Under the pieces are notes generated by a model that did not search any database, was not told the DNA's origin, and was given only the letters and a program-made list of their open reading frames with translations. Positions 27,193-35,782 of a DNA stretch of 64,000 nt are shown here, one piece after another. The stretch is from Albidovulum marisflavi (GTDB taxonomy: Bacteria; Pseudomonadota; Alphaproteobacteria; Rhodobacterales; Rhodobacteraceae), in NCBI RefSeq assembly GCF_025751435.1, contig NZ_JAOWKY010000001.1, positions 425,001 to 489,000 on the forward strand, given 5' to 3'. The position numbers and the translations under genes were made by a program. How positions within the stretch are numbered: the first letter of the stretch is position 1; every line of letters starts with the position of its first letter.

Positions 27193-28665
27193 CGAGTGGA
27201 AGTTGCAAGTTAAGGTGTGCGTATGTTCGGTCAAGGCCAATGCGAGCCCCCGCAACCAACACTAATTCTTCCGAAATATCAATGCCTTGAGAATCCGCTC
27301 CCGCGGATCCTCCGGCATTTGCGCCCGCCACGACCGGCAGGCCCGACGCCAGCCGCAACAGGCTCGCCAGCGCGCCGTGGAGGTCGATCCCGAGCGCGGT
27401 CCCGCCCTCCGGCGTCGCCATCGGCACCAGCACGATCTTCTCGATCAGCCCCCGCAGCGCCTCTTTCGCCTCCTCCATCCGATCCGGGTCGGTCAGCCCG
27501 CGCACGAGGGCGCCGACGCGCGCGCGGTAGGCCTGCGCCATCGACGGGTGATACCGCAGCGGGTCGGGGGCCGGGGCGACCGCGAGGCGGCGCTCGAGAT
27601 CCTTGCGCCGCTGGTCGAGTTCGATCATCCGGTCCTTGACCTGGTCCGCGGGGACGCCGGCGATGATCGCATCGACGAGCTTGCGGTGATCGGTCGTCAC
27701 CTGTCGCAATTCCCTCTCGAGGCCGGCGCGCCCGGCACTGGCCGCTTCGGCCAGGCGATTGCGCTCGGCCGCGTATTCCTCGCAGAAGATTCGCAGGGCC
27801 TCCTCGTCCATCAGGTGATGCTGAAGCGCGTCGAGGACGCGGGCCTCGAGATCCGTCTGCCGGATCACGGTCCGGTTGGTGCTGATCGCCCGTCCCTTGT
27901 TGCGCGCGGCCGAGCAGCCGAAGCTGTCCTTCGAGACCTTGGAAAACCCCGCGCCGCCGCAGCCGCATTCCATCAGGCCGGAAAACAGCGTACGCGGGCG
28001 GCGGCGGTCCCAGATCGGCACGCCGCTCCCCTTGGAGATCAGCTTGCCCTGGCGGGACTTCACGGCCTGCCAGAGCCGCACATCGACGATCCGCAGCTGC
28101 GGCACCTCGCTGACCACAAGCTCGTCCTCCGCATTCGGGCGCGAGACCCGACGGCCGGTGTCGGGATCCTTGAGGTAGTGCAGGCGGTTCCAGACGAGGC
28201 GCCCGATGTAGAGCTCATTGTTCAGGATCCCGGTGCCGCGCTCCCGGTTGCCGTGGATCGTCGAGGTGCCCCAGGGACCCCCGCGGGGCCCGGGAATGCG
28301 CTCCTCGTTCAGCTCTTGGGCGATCTTCTTCGGCGAGACGCCGCTGGCATAGGCCTTGAAGATCCGCCGGACGATCGCGGCCTCGCGCGCGTTGATCTCG
28401 CGGTCGCCCCGGATCGGGTCACCCGCGTCAGTGAACCGGCGGAGGACCGTGTAGCCGTAGGCGTTGCCGCCCGCGGACTTGCCGTTCACCGCGCCCCTTC
28501 AGACCGCGCCGGGTCTTGTCGGCGAGGTCGTCGAGGAACTGCTCGCTCAGGATGGAGCGCATGCCCAGCTGCAAGGTGTTGAGGCGCCCGTCCGGAAGGG
28601 TGATCATCTCGACGCCGAGAAAGGTCAGTTTCTGAAAGGTCGTTGCGCAATCGGCGACGTTGCGG
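27176..28665 (-). pseudogene. second large serine recombinase, truncated and frameshifted
   Basis: An open frame of 437 codons (27176-28489) begins at NGKSAGGNAYGY in the recombinase domain and includes a degraded zinc ribbon (CGCGGAGF ... C). Upstream, in another frame, QKLTFLGVEMITL and LSEQFLDDLADKTRRGLKG continue the homology to about 28665, joined by a one-base shift near 28495. Homology to the N-terminal resolvase domain then stops, so the nucleophilic serine region is missing. It is similar in layout to the recombinase at 1407-3047. Its tail (VLVAGARIGLD...) differs from the usual AGAGFEPATF ending because it runs across the right attachment repeat into island DNA. I read it as the integrase of an older element that used the same tRNA. 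Confidence 0.85.
27246..27258 (+). repeat. right attachment repeat
   Basis: An exact copy of the 13-base tRNA-fMet end GCCCCCGCAACCA, in the same orientation as at 1438-1450. On the minus strand it is read within the C-terminal codons (VAGA) of the broken second recombinase. Confidence 0.8.
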
Positions 28666-28849
28666 GGGAGGAGCCATGGAAGGGGGCACTCGTCCCTTCG
28701 CGGATACTAATGAGGATATCGGTTGCTGCGATGCGGCAAGCTGTTTTCGGACACTTGTTCGTCCCGCAGAATGTGTAGCAAGCTGCCGATGGTCCCTCTC
28801 GAGCAACAACAGACTTACGACAGATTTGCGCCGTGCGGCGGAACCCAGA

Positions 28850-29866
28850 TTACCCGCCCCACGTATCCGACAGAGTGAACCCGGTCGGGAATGGGTCGGT
28901 CGGATCCAGCCCGATCTGGGTGATCGCATAGATCCAGCACTGCCCCGAGACGCGGTTCTTCGTTGCTCGGTATGGACCGACTTGCGTCTCCTCCAAAAAC
29001 TCGGTCGTGAACTCTCCCCCGATGATCGAGCGCGAGACGACGACGTCTCCGGGTCTCACGCGGCCATCCAAGTGTCGCACGGCCATGTTCGAATTCGACC
29101 CGGTGCCACAGGGCGAGCGATCCGCGCGTCCGGGCCTGAGCGTGGTGCAGGTGCGGAGCGCGCCATCCGGCTCTTCGGAACGGAACATGACATAGGCGAG
29201 CCCGTTGAGCGCCGGCGTGGTAGGGTGAGGCGCTTGCTCGACCTCGGCGATCAGGTTTCGAAGGGCGACCCCGCGTGTGGCCAGTTCTCGTGCGTTCTCG
29301 GGCGTGATCGTCAATCCGACCTGGCCCACGTCGACCAGTGCATAGAACACGCCACCGAAGCACAGGTCGTAGGTGATCCTTCCCCACGCTTCTGTGTCGA
29401 TTGTGGCCGACTTCTTGGCGACGAACGAAGGCGGCATGTCCAGTGAAACCCTCGTCACCTTACCGTTCGCACAGGTTGCTCGCGCCTTCACCAGACCTGC
29501 TGCCGTGTCGAGCGTCACAATCGTTTCGGGCTCCACCATCGGCTTCATGCCGGTTTCCAGCATTGCCGTCACGGCGCACATTGCGTTCGACCCGGACATG
29601 GCGTGCGCCTGATCCGGCTGCAGGACGAGGAAGCCCACATCAGCCGCCGGGTCGCACGCGGGAACCAACAGGCAGAACGAACCTGCCGGCGCAGAGCGCG
29701 GCTCGGAACACAGAAACTGGCGCAGGCTGTCGTCGACCTCGTTCAGATGGCGCAGTTTGTCGGCCATCGTCGCCCCAGGGATGTTCAACACGCCGCCCGT
29801 CACCACGCGGCCGATTTCACCTGCACAGTGCACATCAACGGTCTGCAGACTACGGGTCCAGCGCAT
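28850..29866 (-). CDS. proline racemase family: 4-hydroxyproline epimerase-like
   Basis: A 338-aa enzyme of the proline racemase/hydroxyproline epimerase superfamily, acting in the cytoplasm on the alpha carbon of (hydroxy)proline. The second catalytic cysteine is present in DRSPCGTG (Cys253). At the first catalytic position the usual MCGH is MSGS, with Ser91 in place of cysteine. Cys-to-Ser at this site is known in some 4-hydroxyproline epimerases, whereas 3-hydroxyproline dehydratases usually change the second cysteine to threonine. ATG at 29866 is chosen because GGAGG lies five bases upstream; the ATG at 29869 is too close. It is the last gene of the operon and should convert trans-4-hydroxy-L-proline to the cis-D form. 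Confidence 0.85.
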   Translation of the reverse strand: MRWTRSLQTVDVHCAGEIGRVVTGGVLNIPGATMADKLRHLNEVDDSLRQFLCSEPRSAPAGSFCLLVPACDPAADVGFLVLQPDQAHAMSGSNAMCAVTAMLETGMKPMVEPETIVTLDTAAGLVKARATCANGKVTRVSLDMPPSFVAKKSATIDTEAWGRITYDLCFGGVFYALVDVGQVGLTITPENARELATRGVALRNLIAEVEQAPHPTTPALNGLAYVMFRSEEPDGALRTCTTLRPGRADRSPCGTGSNSNMAVRHLDGRVRPGDVVVSRSIIGGEFTTEFLEETQVGPYRATKNRVSGQCWIYAITQIGLDPTDPFPTGFTLSDTWGG

Positions 29867-29875
29867 CATTTCCTC

Positions 29876-30616
29876 CTATGCGACGGCCTGTGCGCCGGTG
29901 ATCTCGACGACCGAGCCGCAGAGATAGCCAGCCTCATCACTTGCCAGAAACGCGACAAGAGCCGCGATCTCCTCGGGCTCGCCGATGCGCCCATATGGAA
30001 CCAGCCGATTCAGATCGGCAAGGGAGCGTCCGCTACGCGCAAGATTGCTCTCCAGCATCGGGGTTCGGACCTCACCGGGTGCGACGGCGTTCACGCGGAT
30101 CTTGTCAGGGGCATAGTCACGTCCAAGATTCTGGGTGAATGCCACGACGGCGGCCTTGGTCGTATTGTAGGCGATGTGTCCAGGCGCGGGATGCAGCCCC
30201 CATTGCGAAGCCGTATTGACGATGGCACCGCCGCCCTGGCGCTGCATGAACGGAACGACGGCCTGGCACATGTGAAAGAGCGCGTCGATGTTCACCGCGA
30301 AAGAGAGACGCCAGTCCTCGGCCGACAGCTCCATCAGCGGCCCGCGCCGCATCAGACCGGCATTGTTGCACAGCACATCGATACGCTGGTGTCCCGAGGT
30401 GATGCCGGTGACGAAGGCATGGATCGCGTCGGGCTGAGTGAGGTCGACATCGTGCGCGGTCCCGCCGATCTCGGCGGCAAGGCTCTGCGCAGCCGCATGG
30501 GCGGTGTCGACGATGCGCACAAGTGCCCCTTCGGCGGCCAAACGGCGGCAGATCGCCTCTCCGATCCCGCCCGCGCCGCCGGTCACGATGGCGGTCTTTC
30601 CTTGAAAGCGTGTCAT
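29876..30616 (-). CDS. short-chain dehydrogenase/reductase (SDR) 1
   Basis: A 246-aa NAD(P)-dependent oxidoreductase of the classical SDR family: TGGAGGIGEAI nucleotide-binding loop, DVDLTQ, LCNNAG, catalytic Ser in NTASQWG, YNTTK (Tyr/Lys) and a C-terminal GYLCGSVVEITG. The glycine-rich loop and an Asp at the end of strand 2 (RIVDTA) suggest NAD preference. It ends nine bases before the epimerase start. The substrate is not known; operon position suggests a hydroxylated or sulfate-linked intermediate. Confidence 0.88.
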   Translation of the reverse strand: MTRFQGKTAIVTGGAGGIGEAICRRLAAEGALVRIVDTAHAAAQSLAAEIGGTAHDVDLTQPDAIHAFVTGITSGHQRIDVLCNNAGLMRRGPLMELSAEDWRLSFAVNIDALFHMCQAVVPFMQRQGGGAIVNTASQWGLHPAPGHIAYNTTKAAVVAFTQNLGRDYAPDKIRVNAVAPGEVRTPMLESNLARSGRSLADLNRLVPYGRIGEPEEIAALVAFLASDEAGYLCGSVVEITGAQAVA

Positions 30617-30620
30617 GCGG

Positions 30621-31376
30621 TTACCTCATCTGGCTTGCGCCGTTGACGTCGAGCACCGCGCCGGACAGCGATGCTTGCGAGGGGCGGAGCGCGAAGGCCA
30701 CCAGCTCGCCGATTTCTTCCACCGTGGCCATGCGTCCGATGGGTATGCCCGAAAGCGCGGCGGCCGCGCCGTGCTTGGCGACGTAGGCGTCGGACATCTC
30801 GGTCTTCACCCAACCGGGCGCGATAGCGAGGGCTTGAACGCCTTCGGCGCCGAAGCCCCGCGCGATGCTCTGAGTGAGGTTCACCAGCGCGGCCTTGGTC
30901 GCACCGTAGGACATCGCCTCGGTCCGGTAGCCGCCCTGGGCCGCACGCGAGGCCATATTGACGATCCGCCCGCCGCCATGGGCCCGGAAATGACGGATGG
31001 CAGCGCGGCAAAGATCGGCGGCGGCTAGCAGGTTGATCTGAAGATCGCCATGCCAGACCCGGTGCCAGTCCTCCAGCGGATCTTCGACGGAAGATGGTGT
31101 CAGAATGCCGGCATTGTTGATCAGCGCGTCGATCCGGCCTGCCGCGGCCTCGGCTTCCGACCAAAGCTGCGTGGGTGCCAGCGGATCACTGAGATCTGCA
31201 GCGAAGCACGTCGCGCCGCGACCGATTTCTGCGGCCAAGGACTGGGCGGCCCTCACGTCACTGCGAAACTGCAGCAGCACACGCGCCCCTTCGCGCGCCA
31301 GTTCGCGGGCAATCGCCTGTCCGATCGATCCCGTCGCACCGGTCACGAGGACCGTCTTACCCTTCAGCGTCGCCAC
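30621..31376 (-). CDS. short-chain dehydrogenase/reductase (SDR) 2
   Basis: A 251-aa classical SDR: TGATGSIGQAI, ADLSDP, INNAG, catalytic NMASRAA and YGATK, and a C-terminal SLSGAVLDVNGA. Arg in LQFRSDV after strand 2 would favour NADP. It ends four bases before the next SDR and begins four bases after the aldehyde dehydrogenase, so it belongs to one transcript. It resembles 3-oxoacyl-ACP reductases in length and motifs, but the context points to a catabolic role. Confidence 0.88.
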   Translation of the reverse strand: MATLKGKTVLVTGATGSIGQAIARELAREGARVLLQFRSDVRAAQSLAAEIGRGATCFAADLSDPLAPTQLWSEAEAAAGRIDALINNAGILTPSSVEDPLEDWHRVWHGDLQINLLAAADLCRAAIRHFRAHGGGRIVNMASRAAQGGYRTEAMSYGATKAALVNLTQSIARGFGAEGVQALAIAPGWVKTEMSDAYVAKHGAAAALSGIPIGRMATVEEIGELVAFALRPSQASLSGAVLDVNGASQMR

Positions 31377-31380
31377 GACG

Positions 31381-32856
31381 TCAATCCTTCAGATACCAGC
31401 CCCAGGGCTTTGATCGGTCAAACGTGGTAATCTGCTTGGTTTCGAGGTAGTTCATCAGGCCCCACTCACCGAGCTCGCGGCCGATACCGGATTGCTTGTA
31501 GCCGCCCCAGGGCGCCTCGGTGAAGGTCGGCTGCGAGCAGTTGATCCAGACGATCCCGGCGCGAAAAGCGCGGGCCACGCGCTCGGCGCGGTCGAGATCG
31601 GCGGACATCACGGCTGCGCCGAGTCCGAAGCGCGAATCGTTGGCCATGCGGATCGCCTCGTCCTCGGTCTTGAAGGGCTTCACGCAGACGACGGGTCCGA
31701 AGATCTCCTCGCGCCAGATCCAGGCATCCTCGTCCATGTCGGCGAAGATCGTCGGTTCGACGTAACAGCCGCCTTCGAGGCCCTTGGGAACGCCTCCCCC
31801 GGTGACGAGCCGCGCCTCGGACTTGCCGCGCTCGATGCAGGCCAGAACCTTGTCGTGCTGCGACGGGCTGACAAGCGGGCCAAGCAGCACGCCTTCGTCC
31901 AGACCGTGGCCAATCTTGATCCTGCGTGCCTCATCGGCCAGTCGTGCCATGAGCGTCTCGTAGATCGGTTCTTCGATCAGCACCCGAGAGGTGGCCGAGC
32001 AGACCTCGCCCTGGTTCCAGAAGATGCCGAACATGATCCACTCGACTGCCTCGTCGATCGGCGTATCGGCAAAGACCACCAGAGGCGACTTGCCGCCAAG
32101 CTCGAGGCTCACCGTTTTGATGTCCTTCGCGGCGGTCGCCATGATCCGCGATCCCGTCGGCACCGAGCCGGTGAAGGCGAGCTTGTCGACACCGGGGTGC
32201 TCCGTCAGCGGTTGCCCGGCCTCAGGGCCGAAACCGGTGACGATGTTCAGAACGCCCGCCGGCAATCCAGCCTCCTGCGCGATCCCGCCCAGTTCCAGTG
32301 CGGTGATCGGCGTCAGCTCAGAGGGTTTCAGAACCACCGTGCAGCCGGCCGCCAGCGCGGGTGCGACCTTCCAGGAAGCCATGAGGAGCGGGAAATTCCA
32401 CGGGATGATCGCGCCCGCCACGCCGATCGGCTCCTTCACCGCTTTCGAGGTGAAGCCCTCCGCGCCGAGCTTGATCTCCTGCACGGTCTGGTTGTCCAGC
32501 CTTTCGGCCAGGTTGGCGTAGAAGTGGAAAACGCCGGCGGTGTCGTCGACGTCCCAGAGCGCCTCGGGCAGCGGCTTGCCATTGTCCCTGACTTCGAGCC
32601 GCGCAAGTTCGTCGCGGCGTTCGGCGATCCGGTCGCCCATCCGGCGCAGGACCGCGGCGCGTTCGGCGCCGGATATGCGCGGCCAGGGGCCTTCGTCGAA
32701 AGCCCTTCGCGCGGCCCGCACGGCGCGGTCGATGTCCTCGGAATTGCCGCGCGGCACCCGGTGGAACACTTCGCGGTTAGACGGATCGACAACGTCGAAC
32801 ATCGCACCGGAAGCGGAAGCGACATAATCGCCATCAACGAATATCTGGCCGTTCAT
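31381..32856 (-). CDS. NAD(P)-dependent aldehyde dehydrogenase
   Basis: A 491-aa aldehyde dehydrogenase with Asn154 (IPWNF), Lys177 (LKPSE), the general base Glu252 in LELGGK and the nucleophile Cys286 in NQGEVCSATS. It most resembles betaine-aldehyde dehydrogenases in overall pattern. In this operon the expected reaction is oxidation of alpha-ketoglutarate semialdehyde to 2-oxoglutarate, the last step of hydroxyproline breakdown; oxidation of betaine aldehyde is an alternative because a choline-sulfatase-like gene is in the same operon. The sequence alone does not decide between them. Confidence 0.9.
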   Translation of the reverse strand: MNGQIFVDGDYVASASGAMFDVVDPSNREVFHRVPRGNSEDIDRAVRAARRAFDEGPWPRISGAERAAVLRRMGDRIAERRDELARLEVRDNGKPLPEALWDVDDTAGVFHFYANLAERLDNQTVQEIKLGAEGFTSKAVKEPIGVAGAIIPWNFPLLMASWKVAPALAAGCTVVLKPSELTPITALELGGIAQEAGLPAGVLNIVTGFGPEAGQPLTEHPGVDKLAFTGSVPTGSRIMATAAKDIKTVSLELGGKSPLVVFADTPIDEAVEWIMFGIFWNQGEVCSATSRVLIEEPIYETLMARLADEARRIKIGHGLDEGVLLGPLVSPSQHDKVLACIERGKSEARLVTGGGVPKGLEGGCYVEPTIFADMDEDAWIWREEIFGPVVCVKPFKTEDEAIRMANDSRFGLGAAVMSADLDRAERVARAFRAGIVWINCSQPTFTEAPWGGYKQSGIGRELGEWGLMNYLETKQITTFDRSKPWGWYLKD

Positions 32857-32862
32857 CGTGAC

Positions 32863-33564
32863 TCACATATGTCTCGTCACGCCGCCGTCGACCCGAAGGC
32901 TCTGGCCCGTGATGTAGCTGGAATCTTCGCTGAGAAGGAACGCGGCGGCCTTGCCCTGTTCTTCGGCGCGGGCGAGGCGGCCGAGCGCCGACATCTTGGC
33001 GTATTTCTCCGGCAGGTCGAGGCTGTCGGTGAAGCCCGGCAGAAGGCAGTTCATGCGGATGTTCGCGGGGCCGTAGCGGTCGGAATAGAGCTTGGCGAAG
33101 GACGATACCCCGACGCGGTAGACGCTCGATGTAGGAAACATCAGGCTTGGCTCGAACGCCGAATAGGTGGTGATGCAGACGATCGAGCCGCCGCCCTGCT
33201 TCTCCATCACCGGGGTTACGAGCTTGGCCATGCGGATCACCGGCTTCAGGATCATCGCATTGGCGCGATCCCAGTCCTCCTCGGAAATCTCGAGCAGGTC
33301 ACCCTTCGGCGGGCCGGCCACATGGACCAGAACGGCGTCGATGCGGCCGTAGCTGGTCATGGCCAGATCGAAGACGCCCTGGATATCCTCGGCGCTTTCG
33401 GCCACGCCGCGGCGCGCCACACCGCCAAGCTCCGCCGCCAGTTTCTCGCAACTGTCGGAAGGCGACATCAAAGCGAGCTTGTAGCCCTTCGCGTGCATTT
33501 CTCTCGCGGTGGCGGCTCCCATGCCGCGACCTCCGCCGACGATCAGGCAAACCTTCTCGGCCAT
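32863..33564 (-). CDS. SDR-family protein lacking the catalytic lysine (SDR 3)
   Basis: A 233-aa Rossmann-fold protein with GGGRGMGAA at the nucleotide site and GYLRVDGG-type C-terminus (SLRVDGGV). Tyr149 of the active site is present in SVYRVGVSSF, but the lysine four residues on is Val153, and the NNAG motif is HVAG. The protein may therefore have altered chemistry or no dehydrogenase activity. It is 7 bases from the aldehyde dehydrogenase and 14 from the FAD enzyme. It may be a regulatory or accessory subunit, or act on a substrate with a different proton relay. Confidence 0.8.
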   Translation of the reverse strand: MAEKVCLIVGGGRGMGAATAREMHAKGYKLALMSPSDSCEKLAAELGGVARRGVAESAEDIQGVFDLAMTSYGRIDAVLVHVAGPPKGDLLEISEEDWDRANAMILKPVIRMAKLVTPVMEKQGGGSIVCITTYSAFEPSLMFPTSSVYRVGVSSFAKLYSDRYGPANIRMNCLLPGFTDSLDLPEKYAKMSALGRLARAEEQGKAAAFLLSEDSSYITGQSLRVDGGVTRHM

Positions 33565-33577
33565 GATATTGCTCCTT

Positions 33578-34843
33578 TCAGAACCGGTTTATGCGGTAGG
33601 GGGAAAGGTCCAGATCGGGCCGCTCCCCGTCAATGAGCTGCCCTATAAGCCGCGCGGTGGTGGCGGCATAGGTCAGTCCGAGATGACCGTGGCCGGTGGC
33701 GTAGTAGACGCCCTTCGTCCTGGCCGAGGCAGAGATGATCGGCACCGTGTCCGGCAAGGCGGGCCTGTGCCCCATCCACTCCGTCGCCTGTTCGACACGC
33801 AGTTTCGGCAGCGCCTCTTTCGCGCGTTTCACGGTGATCTTGGCGCGGTTGTAGTTGGGCGCGGCGCCAAGCCCGGCCATCTCGACCGTGCCGCCCACCC
33901 GGATTCCGCCCGCGGTCGGCGTCACCATGAAGGCGCGTGCAGGCCAAATAATCGAATGCGCAAGCGTGATCCCCGGTGCCATGATCTGGGTATGATAGCC
34001 GCGTTCCGTCTCAAGGGGGATCGGCTCGCCGAGCAGTTTCGCGAGCTTCGCCGTGAAGGCGCCGGCGCAGAGCACCACCTCCTGCCCCTCCACCATCTCG
34101 CCGTCCGCGAGGCGCAGACCCGTGATGCCCGCGCCGCGTTCGAAACCCGTGACCTCGGCGCGTCGGACGATGCCGCCAAGTGAGCAGAAGCGCGCGACGA
34201 GCTTCAACACGAAGGCGTAAGGATCACGCAGCGAACGGTTGTCGGGAAACAGGACGGCCTTTTCGATGCCCTTGGCCAGTTCGGGTTCGAGGTCGCGCAG
34301 CTTGTTGCCGCCCAGGATCTCGTGGTCGAAGCCGAAGCGTTCGAGTATCTCGATGTGGTCACGGTCGGCGCGGAACTCGGCCTCATTGGCGTAGAGCGAC
34401 AGGCATCCGGTTTCGGTAAGCTCAGCCGCCGCACCGATCTCGGACAGAAGCGTCTGCGTATCGCCAAGCGCGCGCTTGCAGAGCGCCGCCCCTTGCGCCT
34501 CCAGTTCACGCAGCTTCGCGGGCCGGCTCGCTGCGAGGAAGCGCAAGAACCACGGCACGAGTTTCGGCAGGTAGGAAGGCCGCACGCAGACCGGCCCCTC
34601 GGGATCCAGCATCCAGCCGGGCATCTGCCGCCAGACCGAGGGGCGTGAGGCCGGCATGAACTCCGTCACAGCGATCGAGGCCATGTTGCCGAAGGACGCG
34701 CCGCGGCCGGGTGCGTCCCGGTCGATCAGCGTCACCGAACGGCCGCGTTTTTGCAACTCGTAGGCAATGGCGGCACCGATCACGCCGGCACCGACTACGA
34801 GTGTTCTGGGAGAGTTGGATGGCTGGACCACCGAGTGCCTCAT
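33578..34843 (-). CDS. FAD-dependent D-amino-acid dehydrogenase (DadA-like)
   Basis: A 421-aa DAO-family flavoprotein: the dinucleotide-binding GAGVIGAAIAYEL near the N-terminus, LIDRD after strand 2, and the C-terminal YYATGHGHLGLTYA. ATG at 34843 (MRHSVVQ) is preferred over an in-frame start ten codons earlier. In hydroxyproline catabolism an enzyme of this family oxidises cis-4-hydroxy-D-proline to pyrroline-4-hydroxy-2-carboxylate, passing electrons to the respiratory chain; the epimerase and deaminase in the same operon support that role. Confidence 0.87.
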   Translation of the reverse strand: MRHSVVQPSNSPRTLVVGAGVIGAAIAYELQKRGRSVTLIDRDAPGRGASFGNMASIAVTEFMPASRPSVWRQMPGWMLDPEGPVCVRPSYLPKLVPWFLRFLAASRPAKLRELEAQGAALCKRALGDTQTLLSEIGAAAELTETGCLSLYANEAEFRADRDHIEILERFGFDHEILGGNKLRDLEPELAKGIEKAVLFPDNRSLRDPYAFVLKLVARFCSLGGIVRRAEVTGFERGAGITGLRLADGEMVEGQEVVLCAGAFTAKLAKLLGEPIPLETERGYHTQIMAPGITLAHSIIWPARAFMVTPTAGGIRVGGTVEMAGLGAAPNYNRAKITVKRAKEALPKLRVEQATEWMGHRPALPDTVPIISASARTKGVYYATGHGHLGLTYAATTARLIGQLIDGERPDLDLSPYRINRF

Positions 34844-34889
34844 TGAAGGGATGCGGGACCAAGGGCGGCACACCGCCCTCGGAGTTGTG

Positions 34890-35771
34890 TCAAGCCCAGT
34901 TGAGAATCGGCTCCATCGCCTGCCGGAAGGCGGCCTTTTCCGCGTCCGTCAGCGGACCGAGCGGCATTCGGCATTCGCCCACGGGCGTGCCCTGCAGTTC
35001 GCAGCCGTATTTCAGCTTCTGCACGAACTTGCCGGATTCGAGGATGTTCATCGCCTTGTAGAGCGTCGCCATCTTCGCCTTGGCAGCGGCAAGGTCGCCG
35101 GCCCGGTATGTGCGATCGAGGTCGCAGACCGCCTTGGCCATGCAGTTCGCGGGACCGCAGATCCAGCTGTCGGCGCCCCAGAGCATGAAGTCGAGCGCGA
35201 TATCGTCCGAGCCTGACACGAGCTGGATGCGGTCCTGATAGCGGGTCGCGATGCCGATGGCGCGCTGAAGCGAGCCGGAGCTTTCCTTGATGCCGATGAT
35301 GCGCGGATCGTCGGCGAGTTCATCCATCAGATCGAAGGAGATCTCGATCCCGTCCTTGTCAGGATAGGAGTAGAGGACGATGTTCATGTCCGTCGCATCG
35401 AGCACCGCGCGGAAGTGGTTGAGAAGTTCGGCATCGGTCGGCTTGGTGTAGAACGGTGTCGCCAGGAGCACCGCTTGATAGCCCAGTTCCTTGGCCTTCA
35501 GCGTATTGGCGATCACGCCTTTCGTATGCGGGGCGTTGGTGCCGGCAATGAGCATCTCGCCTTCGCGTGCGAAGTCCTTGACGAACTTCAGAACCTCGAC
35601 ACGTTCCTCGTCGCTCATCAGGTTGTATTCGCCCGAGGACCCGCAGGGCACCCAGCCCGAAACCCCTGCCGCGCGCAGGTTGGTGAGGTGGGTCTCGAAG
35701 GCCTTGAAGTCGATGTTGCCGTTCGTGTCGAACGGCGTGACGAGTGCGGGCATGACGCCGGTGAGTTTCAT
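34890..35771 (-). CDS. DapA-family lyase, probable pyrroline-4-hydroxy-2-carboxylate deaminase
   Basis: A 293-aa (beta/alpha)8 barrel of the dihydrodipicolinate synthase/N-acetylneuraminate lyase family. The Schiff-base lysine is Lys162 in GIKESSGS, the catalytic tyrosine Tyr134 in VLYSYP and the GSSGE loop is at 44-48. ATG at 35771 has AAGGA seven bases upstream; the ATG at 35786 lacks such a signal. True DapA is unlikely because the gene lies with an epimerase, a D-amino-acid dehydrogenase and an aldehyde dehydrogenase, the set in which a DapA homologue deaminates pyrroline-4-hydroxy-2-carboxylate to alpha-ketoglutarate semialdehyde. Confidence 0.86.
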   Translation of the reverse strand: MKLTGVMPALVTPFDTNGNIDFKAFETHLTNLRAAGVSGWVPCGSSGEYNLMSDEERVEVLKFVKDFAREGEMLIAGTNAPHTKGVIANTLKAKELGYQAVLLATPFYTKPTDAELLNHFRAVLDATDMNIVLYSYPDKDGIEISFDLMDELADDPRIIGIKESSGSLQRAIGIATRYQDRIQLVSGSDDIALDFMLWGADSWICGPANCMAKAVCDLDRTYRAGDLAAAKAKMATLYKAMNILESGKFVQKLKYGCELQGTPVGECRMPLGPLTDAEKAAFRQAMEPILNWA

Positions 35772-35782
35772 GGGAACATCCT

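Noticed and set aside
31492-33636. A 714-codon plus-strand frame
   Set aside because: Antisense to the aldehyde dehydrogenase and SDR genes, which have clear catalytic motifs.
34890-35771. Calling the DapA-family gene lysine-biosynthetic dapA
   Set aside because: Operon partners point to hydroxyproline catabolism, and lysine-pathway genes are absent.
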